From positions 1-64,000 of the forward strand of contig NZ_JAZDRO010000003.1 in NCBI RefSeq assembly GCF_036330325.1: a DNA stretch of 64,000 nucleotides, written 5' to 3'. The notes under the pieces are model-generated. The model was not told where the DNA came from. It saw only the letters and a program-made list of their open reading frames with translations, and did no database searches. The position numbers were made by a program, and so were the translations under genes. Source of the stretch: Hyphobacterium marinum. GTDB taxonomy: Bacteria; Pseudomonadota; Alphaproteobacteria; Caulobacterales; Maricaulaceae. Each line of letters starts with the position of its first letter. Position 1 is the stretch's first letter. Positions 1 through 8,146 of the stretch are shown here, piece by piece.

Positions 1-963
1 CAGGCCGCTGCCACGCACGCACCGGTTTCGGATTCAGGGAACCGCATCAAGGCCTCCCCGCTGGCGCGCCGCATGGCCGAGCAGGCCGGTTTGGACTTGG
101 CCACGATCACCGGGTCAGGCCCCGGCGGGCGGATCGTCAAGCGTGACGTGGAAGGGGCCGGCAAGGGCACGGCGCAAGCCGCCGCGCCGCAAGCCGCTTC
201 TGCCACGCCTCAAGCCGCCCCGGCACCGGTCATTGATGTCGACGAGCCGCTCGCGCCCTTCGGCATTCCGGCTTCGCGCTACGCGGTCGAGAAAGCCGAC
301 AACATCACCAAGATTTCGGCCAAGCGCCTGACCGAATCCTTCCGCGACGTGCCGCATTTCCCACTCAGCGTGGATTGCCGCCTCGACGCGCTGCTCGCCT
401 TCCGCAAGCAGGTCAATGAGAAGGCCCCCGACGGCGTGAAGGTCTCGGTCAACGACATCCTCATCAAGGCGTCGGGCCTGGCGCTGAAGCGTGTGCCGGC
501 GGCGAACTCCTCCTGGATCGGCGATGGGCGCATCGCGCGCCACAAACACGCCGACGTCTCGGTCGCCGTGGCGATCGAGGGCGGGCTGATCACGCCGATC
601 ATCCATGACGCCGACGCCAAGGGCCTCGCCCAGATCTCTGCGGAAATGAAGGACCTCGCCGCCCGGGCCCGCGAGCGCAAGCTGAAGCCCGAGGAATTCC
701 AGGGCGGAACGTTCTCGCTCTCCAATCTCGGGATGATGGGAATAAAGTCCTTTGCATCCATCCTCAATCCGCCGCAGGGCATGATCCTGTCGGTCGGCGC
801 GGGCGAGGAACGCCCGGTCATCACAGATGGCGCACTGGCCAAGGCGACCGTCATGACGGTCACGCTGACCTGCGATCACCGCGTGGTGGATGGCGCAACC
901 GGCGCGGCCTGGATCTCGGCCTTCAAGGGCTTCGTCGAAGACCCGGTGACGATGCTGATGTAG
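1..963 (+). CDS. pdhC: Pyruvate dehydrogenase E2 (dihydrolipoamide acetyltransferase), 3' part
   Basis: The reading frame is open from base 1, so the gene is cut by the window edge and its lipoyl domain lies outside. Visible first is a peripheral subunit-binding domain (RIKASPLARRMAEQAG, then GPGGRIVKRDV), next an Ala/Pro-rich linker, then the catalytic acyltransferase domain ending with the DHRVVDGA motif that holds the active-site histidine. In the cytoplasmic pyruvate dehydrogenase complex E2 moves the acetyl group from E1 to CoA, and E3 (lpdA at 5890) reoxidises its lipoate. The short linker and the GGRIVKRDV form are typical of alphaproteobacterial PDH E2. Another 2-oxoacid dehydrogenase E2 is possible but less likely given lpdA and lipA nearby. 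Confidence 0.93.
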   Translation, partial: QAAATHAPVSDSGNRIKASPLARRMAEQAGLDLATITGSGPGGRIVKRDVEGAGKGTAQAAAPQAASATPQAAPAPVIDVDEPLAPFGIPASRYAVEKADNITKISAKRLTESFRDVPHFPLSVDCRLDALLAFRKQVNEKAPDGVKVSVNDILIKASGLALKRVPAANSSWIGDGRIARHKHADVSVAVAIEGGLITPIIHDADAKGLAQISAEMKDLAARARERKLKPEEFQGGTFSLSNLGMMGIKSFASILNPPQGMILSVGAGEERPVITDGALAKATVMTVTLTCDHRVVDGATGAAWISAFKGFVEDPVTMLM

Positions 964-981
964 GCGCGGCCGGTCGGCCGG

Positions 982-2067
982 TCAGTCCGGTTCGCCGAGC
1001 GCCAGGATCAGGCTCAGCAAGTCGCCATATCCGCGCATGCCGAGGCGCGGATTGCCCGGCTGGTCGGTATCCATCCGGTGCACGATCACCATGTCCCGGC
1101 TGGGGATGACGGTCAGATAATGCCCGCCCGCACCGGCACCGGTGTACATGTCCGGGGCCAGCCCGGCGGCTTCGGCTGACGCGTCATCGGCCGGTTTCCA
1201 CCACATATAGCCATAGCCACCGGCCCAGGCCCCGTCCCAACCGGTTTGTGAATGCGTGGCCGTGCTGTCGGCGACCCAGTCGGCAGAAAGGAGTTCCGCG
1301 CCATTCCATTGGCCGTCCTGCAGCATCAGCTGGCCGAACAGGGCCAGGTCACGCGCAGAAATCCGGATGTGATAGGCCGCAAAGGCCGTTCCGGGCGTGT
1401 AGAAGCGGTAGGCATCAAACGCATTCCAGTCCTGCATGCACAACGGCTCTGCGAACATGCGCTGGAAGGCCCCGTTATAGGTGCGGTGCGAGACCCGCTC
1501 GAAAATGTGTCCCGCAACGTTGAAGTCCCAATTGTTGTAATACCAGTGCTCCCCGGGGGCATATTGACCCCGCTCGGGCCGGGCGTCAGCCATCGCCTGG
1601 GTTTCCGCCGCCGAGGCGATATAGACGCCCGAGCGCGCGGAAATGATGTCCCGGACGGTGGCCGTGCGTTCGGTATCCGTCAGCCCCCCGAAATCGTCGA
1701 TATCAAGCTGGACCAGCGTCGTATCAAGCGAGAGAGCTCCGGCGTCGACGAGCACGCCGATCATCGCGCTCATGACCGACTTGCGCAGCGAGTGCAGCAG
1801 GAACGGACGCTCGATCTCGCCCCGGCTGTACACCACTTCGCCGCCCTGCAGGATCATCATGGCCGCTGTCCCGATCTCATCGGCTCGCACGTCCAGTGCG
1901 GCCAGGTCAGCGTCGCTCCAGCCAAGGGCGGCGGGATTGACGGCAGTTTCGAGCGGATAGCCGTCGCAAACGGGTATGTCCTGGGCCAGCAGTGCTCCTG
2001 AACAAAGAGTGACGCACGACAAGCCAGCGAGCGCCGTTTTCAGTGAGTGCAGTGTAGTTCGAGACAT
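982..2067 (-). CDS. Exported serine hydrolase, beta-lactamase (class C)/esterase-like
   Basis: A 361-residue protein with a clear N-terminal signal peptide (hydrophobic core followed by GALLAQ), so it probably acts in the periplasm. The SxxK nucleophile motif is seen as SLRK within LLHSLRKSVMSAMIG, and a Tyr-x-Asn-like element as YYNNW; a late glycine-rich GAGAGGHYLTV takes the place of the KTG-type motif. This fits the S12-like serine hydrolase family (esterases, D-aminopeptidases, 6-aminohexanoate hydrolase relatives) rather than a true drug-degrading beta-lactamase. It stands alone, convergent with pdhC with an 18-base gap. The substrate cannot be read from sequence. Confidence 0.85.
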   Translation of the reverse strand: MSRTTLHSLKTALAGLSCVTLCSGALLAQDIPVCDGYPLETAVNPAALGWSDADLAALDVRADEIGTAAMMILQGGEVVYSRGEIERPFLLHSLRKSVMSAMIGVLVDAGALSLDTTLVQLDIDDFGGLTDTERTATVRDIISARSGVYIASAAETQAMADARPERGQYAPGEHWYYNNWDFNVAGHIFERVSHRTYNGAFQRMFAEPLCMQDWNAFDAYRFYTPGTAFAAYHIRISARDLALFGQLMLQDGQWNGAELLSADWVADSTATHSQTGWDGAWAGGYGYMWWKPADDASAEAAGLAPDMYTGAGAGGHYLTVIPSRDMVIVHRMDTDQPGNPRLGMRGYGDLLSLILALGEPD

Positions 2068-2302
2068 GACCTTCCCCTATTTATCGCCTGGACCCCGGTG
2101 TGCGGTCTTCTCTTGGGCCGGCCGGTCCGTCCGGACTGTGACCGTGAGGTTTCGATAAATTCAGTTGGGGCAGCCGGCAGGTGCCAGGGGCGGGGCAGGC
2201 GGACAGCCTTTCGCTTCGGATCCCCCTCGCCAGGGCCGTATGGCGGATATCAGGAATTGCATTCCGGCTTCTCTCACGCCTTCGGGGTGTTAGGGTCTGC
2301 TC

Positions 2303-2674
2303 ATGACAACACCCCCGGTACTCAACCTCGCGGACAAGCACAGCCGGTTCAGCGATATCTGGTCGCCCAAGCGCATCGCGCGCCTCGACGACTACGAGGT
2401 CAAGCTGGCCAAGGCTGAAGACGAATTCGTCTGGCACCACCATGAGGACGAGGATGAACTCTTCCTCGTCACGAAAGGCCGTCTGCGTATCGAGATCGAG
2501 AATGCCGAACCGGCCATTCTCGGCCCCGGCGAGATGACCGTGATCCCCAAGGGGGTCCGTCACCGCCCGGTGGTCGAGGAGGGGCCGGTCCACATGCTGC
2601 TCCTGGAACGTGGAAGCGTCGTCAACACCGGCGACGCCGGCGGCGATCTGACGGCTGTGGTCGAGGATATCTGA
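2303..2674 (+). CDS. Small single-domain cupin protein
   Basis: A 123-residue cytoplasmic protein that is essentially one cupin barrel. Cupin motif 1 is visible as WHHHEDEDELFLVTKG and motif 2 as PGEMTVIPKGVRHRP, supplying the usual His/His/Glu/His metal ligands. Small cupins of this type include mannose-6-phosphate isomerase-like and dioxygenase-like proteins, but no substrate can be assigned. The gene is monocistronic: the serine hydrolase upstream is divergent (235-base gap with nothing recognised) and a palindromic element follows directly. Confidence 0.85.
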   Translation: MTTPPVLNLADKHSRFSDIWSPKRIARLDDYEVKLAKAEDEFVWHHHEDEDELFLVTKGRLRIEIENAEPAILGPGEMTVIPKGVRHRPVVEEGPVHMLLLERGSVVNTGDAGGDLTAVVEDI

Positions 2675-2686
2675 ATTGCATCGCTT

Positions 2687-2756
2687 TGCGTCATTCCCCG
2701 GCTTGGCCGGGGAATCTCGAAACAGAGATGCCCCGCATGAAGCGGGGCATGACGCA
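2687..2756. repeat. Composite palindromic (REP/BIME-like) intergenic element
   Basis: An outer inverted repeat TGCGTCAT / ATGACGCA encloses two strong hairpins: TTCCCCGGC-ttg-GCCGGGGAA at 2694-2714 and TGCCCCGC-atgaa-GCGGGGCA at 2729-2749, joined by TCTC...GAGA that can also pair. The whole could fold as a cruciform. It lies between the convergent cupin and dehalogenase genes and may serve as a terminator for both. The form is that of small dispersed palindromic elements of bacterial chromosomes. I saw no second copy in this window, so its repetitive nature is inferred. Confidence 0.7.
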
Positions 2757-2766
2757 GCAAATAAGA

Positions 2767-3666
2767 CTACAGCAACCCGAACTTCTCACACGCCGCCCGC
2801 GCGATTGGCTCGCCCCATTCCTGCACGAAATGGCCGCCATCGGCGATTTCCATCGGCTCGGGGCAGTTCCGGATCAGCTTGTGTAGCGCGCGCATGGCGG
2901 GCGGGCCGAGCACCGGGTCCTGCATGCCGATCGCCATGAAGCTGTCGCCGGTCCAGTCCTCGCTCCAGAATTTCACCGCTGCCATGCCGGTATCGACACC
3001 CTCCATCGACGGATCGATCGGAACGAGCGCCGGAAAGCGCCGGACACCGCCCATGTATCGCGGATCGGGGAAGGGCGCCTGATAGGCCGCGACTTCTGCC
3101 TCGTTCAGGATCGGCGTCGCGCGTTTCATCAGGTCACCGACATTGAATTCGGGATTGCTGGCGACATAGTCGCGCCAGGCGAGGAAACCCGGTCCCGGAT
3201 CCATCCCGACGCCGATGCCCGTATTCATCACGATGAGGCGCGTGAACTGGTCCGGATAATCCATCGGCAGGGTCAGGCCGAGAAGACCGCCCCAGTCCTG
3301 GCACACGAGGCAGATGTCGCGGAGGTCCATCCGATCGAGGAAGGCTTTCAGGAAATTGCGGTGAAAGTGGAAGGTGTAGACCGCGTCGTCGACCGGCTTG
3401 TCCGACCGGCCGAAGCCGAGAAAGTCCGGCGCGATCACCCGCCCGCCAGCCTTCTAAAATACCGGGATCATCTTGCGATAGAGATAAGCCCAGCTCGGTT
3501 CACCATGCAGGCAGAGGAAGACCGGTCCGTCCTTCGGCCCCTCGTCGACATAGTGGACGCGCAGTCCCTCATAGCCCGGCAAATCGTCGATATAGCGCGG
3601 GCTGTAATTCCATCCGTCCAGATCCGCGAACCGGTCTTCCGGTGTCCTGAGAGCCTCTATCGTCAT
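2767..3666 (-). pseudogene. Haloalkane dehalogenase interrupted by an in-frame TAG
   Basis: Two same-frame pieces form one 299-codon alpha/beta hydrolase of normal haloalkane dehalogenase length. The 5' piece (to 3457) has the oxyanion region LHGEPSW and ends YRKMIPVF; a TAG follows at 3454-3456; the next codons read KAGGRVIAPDFLGFGRSDKP without a frame change. The nucleophile motif CQDWGG and catalytic histidine GGHFVQEWG are intact in the 3' piece. The start at 3666 is chosen because GGGAGG lies nine bases upstream; an earlier in-frame ATG would add a non-homologous leader. The enzyme would hydrolyse carbon-halogen bonds in the cytoplasm. One base change (for example GAG or AAG to TAG) explains the break, so inactivation is recent, or it is a sequencing error. 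Confidence 0.85.
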
Positions 3667-3721
3667 TTGGCTGTTCCTCCCCGATGCCTGGCGCAGGCTA
3701 ACCGGTGAGCGGGTCGGGCCC

Positions 3722-3758
3722 AAACGGAAACGGCGCGCCCCGTGACCGGGACGCGCCG
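3722..3758 (-). terminator. Rho-independent terminator after the tail-collar genes
   Basis: On the minus strand CGGCGCG-T-CCCG-gtca-CGGG-G-CGCGCCG forms a long, nearly perfect GC stem, followed by TTTCCGTTTG. It lies 26 bases beyond the stop of the last tail-collar gene (3785) and before the dehalogenase start, so it should end transcription of the three-gene cluster. Confidence 0.7.
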
Positions 3759-3784
3759 CACCTGACCGTGTCAGTCCATCTGCA

Positions 3785-4390
3785 TCAGGGACGCGGTGGA
3801 TAAAGCCCCTGGGTGGTGACGATGCAATACCGGATCGTCAGGCTCGGGGCCATGTTGTTGAAGGGCTGGCCACCGCCGGCCGATGTCACCACCAGCGGCG
3901 ACATCGGCGTATCGACAGGCGAGGGCGAGTAGGGCGTCTGCCCGTCATCGAACGTCGCGAGCGTATTGTTCAGTGGCGTTTCTTCCGTGTGTTCGTGGGA
4001 CGTGCCGTAAACGGGGTGGGAATGGGATGGCAGGCCTTGGGCCCCCATCGTCGTGGTTTCGGACCCCACTGCGGCTCCCAGCGGATAGTCCGGTAATCCG
4101 CCCTGTCCGGCTCCGTAGGAGACCGGAACGCGCCCGCGCAAATCCGGCAGGGCGAAGCTGCTCCGGCCATCTCCGCCGTAGGTGGTTCCCAGAAGCGAAT
4201 AGAGTGCCTGGTTCTGGACAATCGCCAGAAGTGCGCCATTGGCTTCGGACGAGCCTTGCGGACAGAAGTTGAAGCCGACCATGAAGATGTCGCCGAGATA
4301 GCGATCACTGGTCTGGGCCTGGGCGGGCGCGGACACCCCTGCAAGGCCGGTTGCGGCCGCGCAGGCCGCGAGAAGAAGTGCGTGTTTCAT
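3785..4390 (-). CDS. Exported phage-tail-collar-domain protein, paralog 3
   Basis: A 201-residue protein with a signal peptide (MKHALLLAACAAA ... APAQAQ). The mature part has the tail-collar (microcystin-dependent protein/MdpB-like) pattern: GDIFMVGFNFCPQG, ANGALLAI, LYSLLGTTYGGDG, then FALPDLRGR and a SHSHP element. One cysteine lies in the CPQG element and one near the end (RYCIV), and the protein closes with LYPPRP. It is last of three tandem paralogs, 15 bases after its neighbour, with AGGGAG upstream of ATG. In phages this fold forms short-tail-fibre collars; the role of secreted chromosomal copies is unknown. Confidence 0.8.
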   Translation of the reverse strand: MKHALLLAACAAATGLAGVSAPAQAQTSDRYLGDIFMVGFNFCPQGSSEANGALLAIVQNQALYSLLGTTYGGDGRSSFALPDLRGRVPVSYGAGQGGLPDYPLGAAVGSETTTMGAQGLPSHSHPVYGTSHEHTEETPLNNTLATFDDGQTPYSPSPVDTPMSPLVVTSAGGGQPFNNMAPSLTIRYCIVTTQGLYPPRP

Positions 4391-4405
4391 CGTGATCTCC
4401 CTGAC

Positions 4406-4999
4406 CTATGGCCGCGACGGATAGATACCGACGAGCGCGACGCAATAGCGTGCCCCCACCGATGGTTGCTGGATGTAGACCGGTGTGTTGTTGCCGGTTT
4501 CACCGACGACCTGAGGGTTCATTTGCGGTCCGTTGGCATTCGCATCCCCGTAGACATTCGTGCCAACCGGATAGGTGCCAAGCGTCGATCCCGACGGCGT
4601 TGCGCTGGTGCCGGCAACGCTGCTGGCATTGAAAGTGTGCGAGTGGCTGGCAAGGTTCGAGGTCAGCAGGGTGACATCCGGCTCGCCGGCGGTTTGCCCG
4701 AGCATCCGATTACTCAATCCATTGCCGTGACCATGATTCATCGCCATCCGGCCGCGAAGGTCAGGCAGGCCGAACGTGGAACGCCCGTCGCCGCCATAGA
4801 TCGTGCCGTAGAGGCTGAACAGGGCGTCGTTCTGGCTGATGGGAAGAAGCTGCCCGTTGGCTTCGGCCCAGCCCCGCGGACAGTAAGTCCCGGCTGTGAC
4901 CATGATTTCACCGACGAAGGGCGGTTGCTGCGCGAGAGCCGTGCCGCCGCACAGGAGGCTGGCGGAAAGCGCCGCCAGCGATAGAGAGCGTCTAAGCAT
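4406..4999 (-). CDS. Exported phage-tail-collar-domain protein, paralog 2
   Basis: A 197-residue paralog. The start at 4999 is preferred over an in-frame ATG 81 bases earlier because it gives a clean signal peptide (LSLAALSASLLCGGTALAQ) and has GGAGACT just upstream. The mature protein shows VGEIMVTAGTYCPRGW, ANGQLLPIS, LYGTIYGGDGRSTFGLPDL, SHSHTF, then a late cysteine (ARYCVAL) and the end YPSRP. The CPRGW and GLPDLRGR elements are closest to the family consensus of the three. Same operon as its neighbours (41 bases after paralog 1). Confidence 0.8.
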   Translation of the reverse strand: MLRRSLSLAALSASLLCGGTALAQQPPFVGEIMVTAGTYCPRGWAEANGQLLPISQNDALFSLYGTIYGGDGRSTFGLPDLRGRMAMNHGHGNGLSNRMLGQTAGEPDVTLLTSNLASHSHTFNASSVAGTSATPSGSTLGTYPVGTNVYGDANANGPQMNPQVVGETGNNTPVYIQQPSVGARYCVALVGIYPSRP

Positions 5000-5040
5000 G
5001 ATAGTCTCCGAAAATCCTTGGTTAACCGGGCGGGCCGGTC

Positions 5041-5649
5041 CTAGTTGCGAGGCGGGTAGAGGCCTTCGACCGCGATGCACATCGTCACGCCAAGCGTCGG
5101 TTGATACAGGCTGAAGGGCTGGCCACTGCCCGTTGGGGACACCACGGCCGCGTTCAACTGCACGCCGGGCTCCGGCGGGTCATTGGCATAAACGTCGATA
5201 TTCGGATCGGTGTAGGTCGGCAGAGCATGACCGCCCGGCGAATTGTATTGTCCGCCGCCATCAACCGCACCAACCAGGCGGTGGTTATGCGCCGGCATCT
5301 CGCTGGTTGTCAGGGAATGTGACGGGGCACCGAAGTATTCGCCCTGGGTAACAGTGGGAAGGCCCGGACCCGTTCCAACATGGGTGGTCGTCCGCCCACG
5401 CAAATCGGGCAGCGCGAACGTGCTCTGGCAGTTGCCGCCGTAGTTGCAACCGATCAACGAAAACAGGGCCGTGTTGTCACTGATCGCCAGTACCTGGCCA
5501 TTGGCTGGCAAGAACTCGCGCGGACAGTAGTTTTCGCCGACCGCGACGATCTGCCCGATATAGGTATCTGGCGCGGCCAGAGCGGCTCCGGCGCACAGAC
5601 TCGCGCCTGAACTTGCCAGCACGGCGATGAAGGCTGATTTCCAACGCAT
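5041..5649 (-). CDS. Exported phage-tail-collar-domain protein, paralog 1 (first gene)
   Basis: A 202-residue protein with a signal peptide (FIAVLASSGASLCAGAALAA). It repeats the layout of its two neighbours: IGQIVAVGENYCPREF, ANGQVLAIS, FSLIGCNYGGNCQSTFALP, DLRGRTT, PAHNHRL, a late cysteine (VTMCIAV) and the end LYPPRN. It carries two extra cysteines in the CNYGGNC segment, which could form a disulfide. GGAGGAGA precedes the ATG. As the most upstream gene it should carry the cluster promoter, in the AT-rich stretch 5690-5740 that separates it from lpdA. Confidence 0.8.
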   Translation of the reverse strand: MRWKSAFIAVLASSGASLCAGAALAAPDTYIGQIVAVGENYCPREFLPANGQVLAISDNTALFSLIGCNYGGNCQSTFALPDLRGRTTTHVGTGPGLPTVTQGEYFGAPSHSLTTSEMPAHNHRLVGAVDGGGQYNSPGGHALPTYTDPNIDVYANDPPEPGVQLNAAVVSPTGSGQPFSLYQPTLGVTMCIAVEGLYPPRN

Positions 5650-5806
5650 GGGTTTGTCTCCTCCCGAGTGAGACGGAAAGCATTCGCTTGAGAGGAGAAA
5701 AATACAACAGGAATTTGAAATTAAAGTTGTGCATAATCGGTCACGCTACCCGCGGCCGCTGACCGGCATTGGTACAGCCGGTGCGCATTTAATCCTGACG
5801 TATGCG

Positions 5807-5828
5807 CATGGCTGCTTTGCAAGCCATG
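5807..5828. promoter_or_regulatory. Perfect 7-bp inverted repeat upstream of lpdA
   Basis: CATGGCT and AGCCATG flank an 8-base loop, 61 bases before the lpdA start, in the 240-base divergent gap between lpdA and the tail-collar genes. It could be an operator or a 5'-UTR hairpin. The rest of the gap holds an AT-rich stretch near 5700-5735 but no convincing promoter match. Confidence 0.35.
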
Positions 5829-5889
5829 AGTTGATCTTCCGCCCTCCGACCGGCAAGAAGCGCGATGGAAAGCACAAGGGTGAGATGCG

Positions 5890-7302
5890 ATGTCCGACCA
5901 GTTTGACCTTATCGTGATCGGCGGCGGGCCGGGCGGCTATGTGGCTGCGATCCGGGCCGCGCAACTCGGGCTGAAGACGGCGGTTGTGGAACGCGACAAG
6001 CTCGGCGGCATCTGTCTGAACTGGGGCTGCATTCCGACGAAAGCGCTCCTGCGGACCGCGGAAATCTATCACTTGATGGAACGCGCTGGGGAATTCGGCC
6101 TGAAGGCGGACAACATCTCGTTCGATATTGCCAAGGTCGTCGACCGGTCGCGCAAGGTCGCCGGCCGCCTGTCTGGCGGGGTCGCGGGGCTGATGAAGAA
6201 GAACAAGATCACCGTGATCGAGGGTTTTGCCCGCCTGGAAAAAGGCGCACCAGCTCCGAAAGTGTTCGTGAAGGGCAAGGACGGCAAGGAAACCGGCTAC
6301 GCGGCAAAGCACGTGATTCTGGCCACCGGTGCCCGAGCCCGCACCGTCCCGCAGGCCGGACTGGAGCCGGATGGCAAACAGGTCTGGACCTATCGCGAGG
6401 CCATGGTCCCGGACACCATGCCCAAATCCATTTTGGTGATCGGATCCGGCGCGATCGGCATCGAGTTCGCCAGCTTCTACCGCACGCTCGGAGCCGAGGT
6501 GACGGTGGTGGAAATGATGGACCGGGTGATGCCGGTCGAGGATGCCGAGATTTCCGCCTTCGCCGAGAAGCGCTTCAAAAAGCAGGGCATGAAAATCATG
6601 ACCGGCGCGCAGGTCGAGAAACTCGACAAGGGTGCGACGTCGGTGAAGGTGCACGTCAAGTCGGGCGGCGAGGCCGAGGTGATCGAGGTCGAGCGGGTCA
6701 TCCTCGCCATTGGTATCGCGGCGAATGTCGAGAATATGGGGCTCGAGGCGCTTGGCCTGAAGCTGGAGAAGGGCCATGTCGTCAATGACGGGTATGGCCG
6801 GACCAATGTCCCGGGACTCTACGCCATTGGTGACATCGCCGGACCGCCCTGGCTCGCCCACAAGGCGAGCCATGAGGGCGTCGTCTGTGTCGAAAAACTG
6901 GCCGGACAGAAGGATGTGCATCCCTTCGACAAATCCAACATCCCGGGCTGCACCTATTGTAATCCGCAGGTCGCCTCAGTGGGTCTGACTGAAGCCAGTG
7001 CCAAGGACGCCGGTCATGATGTGAAGGTCGGGCGCTTCCAGTTTGTCGGCAACGGCAAGGCCATCGCGCTCGGCGAGGATCAGGGCCTCGTCAAGACCGT
7101 CTTCGATGCAAAAACCGGTGAATTGCTGGGGGCCCACATGGTCGGGGCCGAAGTGACCGAACTCATCCAGGGCTATGTCATCGGCCGCCAGCTCGAGACG
7201 ACCGAGGCCGAGTTGATGCACACGATCTTCCCGCACCCGACCCTGTCGGAAATGATGCATGAGAGCGTGCTCGACGCCTACGGACGCATGCTCCACATGT
7301 AG
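5890..7302 (+). CDS. lpdA: Dihydrolipoamide dehydrogenase (E3)
   Basis: A 470-residue class I flavoprotein disulfide reductase of normal length. The FAD-binding GGGPGG is at residues 11-16, the redox cysteines are C42 and C47 in GGICLNWGC, the NAD-binding fold begins near ILVIGSGAIGIEFAS, and the active-site histidine is in IFPHPTLSE. It reoxidises dihydrolipoyl groups of 2-oxoacid dehydrogenase complexes with NAD+. In related genomes it directly follows pdhC; here about 4.9 kb of accessory genes separate the two. No strong Shine-Dalgarno sequence is seen, only AAGGGTGAG. Confidence 0.97.
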   Translation: MSDQFDLIVIGGGPGGYVAAIRAAQLGLKTAVVERDKLGGICLNWGCIPTKALLRTAEIYHLMERAGEFGLKADNISFDIAKVVDRSRKVAGRLSGGVAGLMKKNKITVIEGFARLEKGAPAPKVFVKGKDGKETGYAAKHVILATGARARTVPQAGLEPDGKQVWTYREAMVPDTMPKSILVIGSGAIGIEFASFYRTLGAEVTVVEMMDRVMPVEDAEISAFAEKRFKKQGMKIMTGAQVEKLDKGATSVKVHVKSGGEAEVIEVERVILAIGIAANVENMGLEALGLKLEKGHVVNDGYGRTNVPGLYAIGDIAGPPWLAHKASHEGVVCVEKLAGQKDVHPFDKSNIPGCTYCNPQVASVGLTEASAKDAGHDVKVGRFQFVGNGKAIALGEDQGLVKTVFDAKTGELLGAHMVGAEVTELIQGYVIGRQLETTEAELMHTIFPHPTLSEMMHESVLDAYGRMLHM

Positions 7303-7382
7303 GACTGCATCCAGTTCCACGGCGTCACGCATCTGAGAACCGGACATGTGCACGACACGTGCATGAAACCGGGAGACGAAAG

Positions 7383-8042
7383 ATGCGGATAATTTCGGGA
7401 CTGGCTGCCTCGGCGCTGGCGCTGTGCGGCTGCAGCTATTCTTCACATGGACCGGCGGAAAACCGCTCGGTCGAGCGCGAGGGCATGGTCGCGACCGGTG
7501 ATGTCGACGCCACGGGCAGCGCCGAATATGCCGGAATGATTGTCGCGTCCGGCGGCGATATTGGCCGTAATCTCGATCTGGCCGGTGCCAGTGTCACCTC
7601 CAGTGCCCGGGTCGGCGGCAATCTCAGCGCGGCTGGTGCACGGGTCCGGTTTACCGGCACCGTCGCCGGCAATACCGAAATCGAGGCTGCGACCGCGTAT
7701 CTTGGCGGGCGCTATGACGGCAATCTGACGGCGATGGGAGCCCGAATCGTCATCGAGGGCGATGTTGGCGGGAGATTGCTTGCGCACGGTGCGCATATCC
7801 GGCTGGCGGGCCGGTTCGCCGAACCGGTCCAGGTGATCGGCGAGGGGAACAGGACCAGCGGCCGGGCTATTATCAGCGGCGAGCTGGCGGCCGGTGGGCA
7901 GGTGTGCGCGAGCCGCGTTGAAATCCGCGATTCCGCACGAATTTCCGGGAATTTGACCGTGATCGCTGATGAGCGTCCCAACGCATCGGCCACGAACGTC
8001 ACCTATGTCGATCTGGCCGGGCGCGATTGCGACAGGATCTAG
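7383..8042 (+). CDS. Predicted lipoprotein with 17-residue beta-helix-type repeats (repeat protein A)
   Basis: A 219-residue protein. The start at 7383 is chosen because GGGAGACGAAAG lies directly upstream and it yields a lipoprotein signal (LAASALALCGC), so membrane anchoring is likely. The body is built of about 17-residue units such as LSAAGARVRFTGTVAGN and LTAMGARIVIEGDVGGR, the pattern of bactofilin-like right-handed beta-helices. The C-terminal module reads ISGELAAGGQVCASRVEI, then ARISGNL and the end GRDCDRI; the two late cysteines may pair. Similar modules recur in the products at 8147 and 10751. No function is known. Confidence 0.75.
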   Translation: MRIISGLAASALALCGCSYSSHGPAENRSVEREGMVATGDVDATGSAEYAGMIVASGGDIGRNLDLAGASVTSSARVGGNLSAAGARVRFTGTVAGNTEIEAATAYLGGRYDGNLTAMGARIVIEGDVGGRLLAHGAHIRLAGRFAEPVQVIGEGNRTSGRAIISGELAAGGQVCASRVEIRDSARISGNLTVIADERPNASATNVTYVDLAGRDCDRI

Positions 8043-8100
8043 TATTCGGCCGCCCGCACGAAAATGCCGGACTTGCCATTTGATCGAAATTGCCAAGGAT

Positions 8101-8119
8101 GAGCCCCCGGAAGGGGCTC
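8101..8119 (+). terminator. Hairpin between repeat-protein genes A and B
   Basis: GAGCCCC-cggaa-GGGGCTC is a perfect 7-bp stem, 28 bases before the next start codon. The following TCTGACAATC is not a U-tract, so it may be a weak terminator or a 5'-UTR stabilising or attenuating hairpin. Confidence 0.45.
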
Positions 8120-8146
8120 TCTGACAATCCTGATGGGAGCTTGAAC

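Noticed and set aside
3454..3456. TAG recoding (pyrrolysine or programmed readthrough) in the dehalogenase
   Set aside because: No pyl genes or structured readthrough signal are visible and the family does not need a special residue here; a nonsense mutation is simpler.
3785..5649. Prophage remnant, suggested by the tail-collar domains
   Set aside because: All three proteins carry signal peptides and no integrase, capsid, terminase or other tail gene is nearby.
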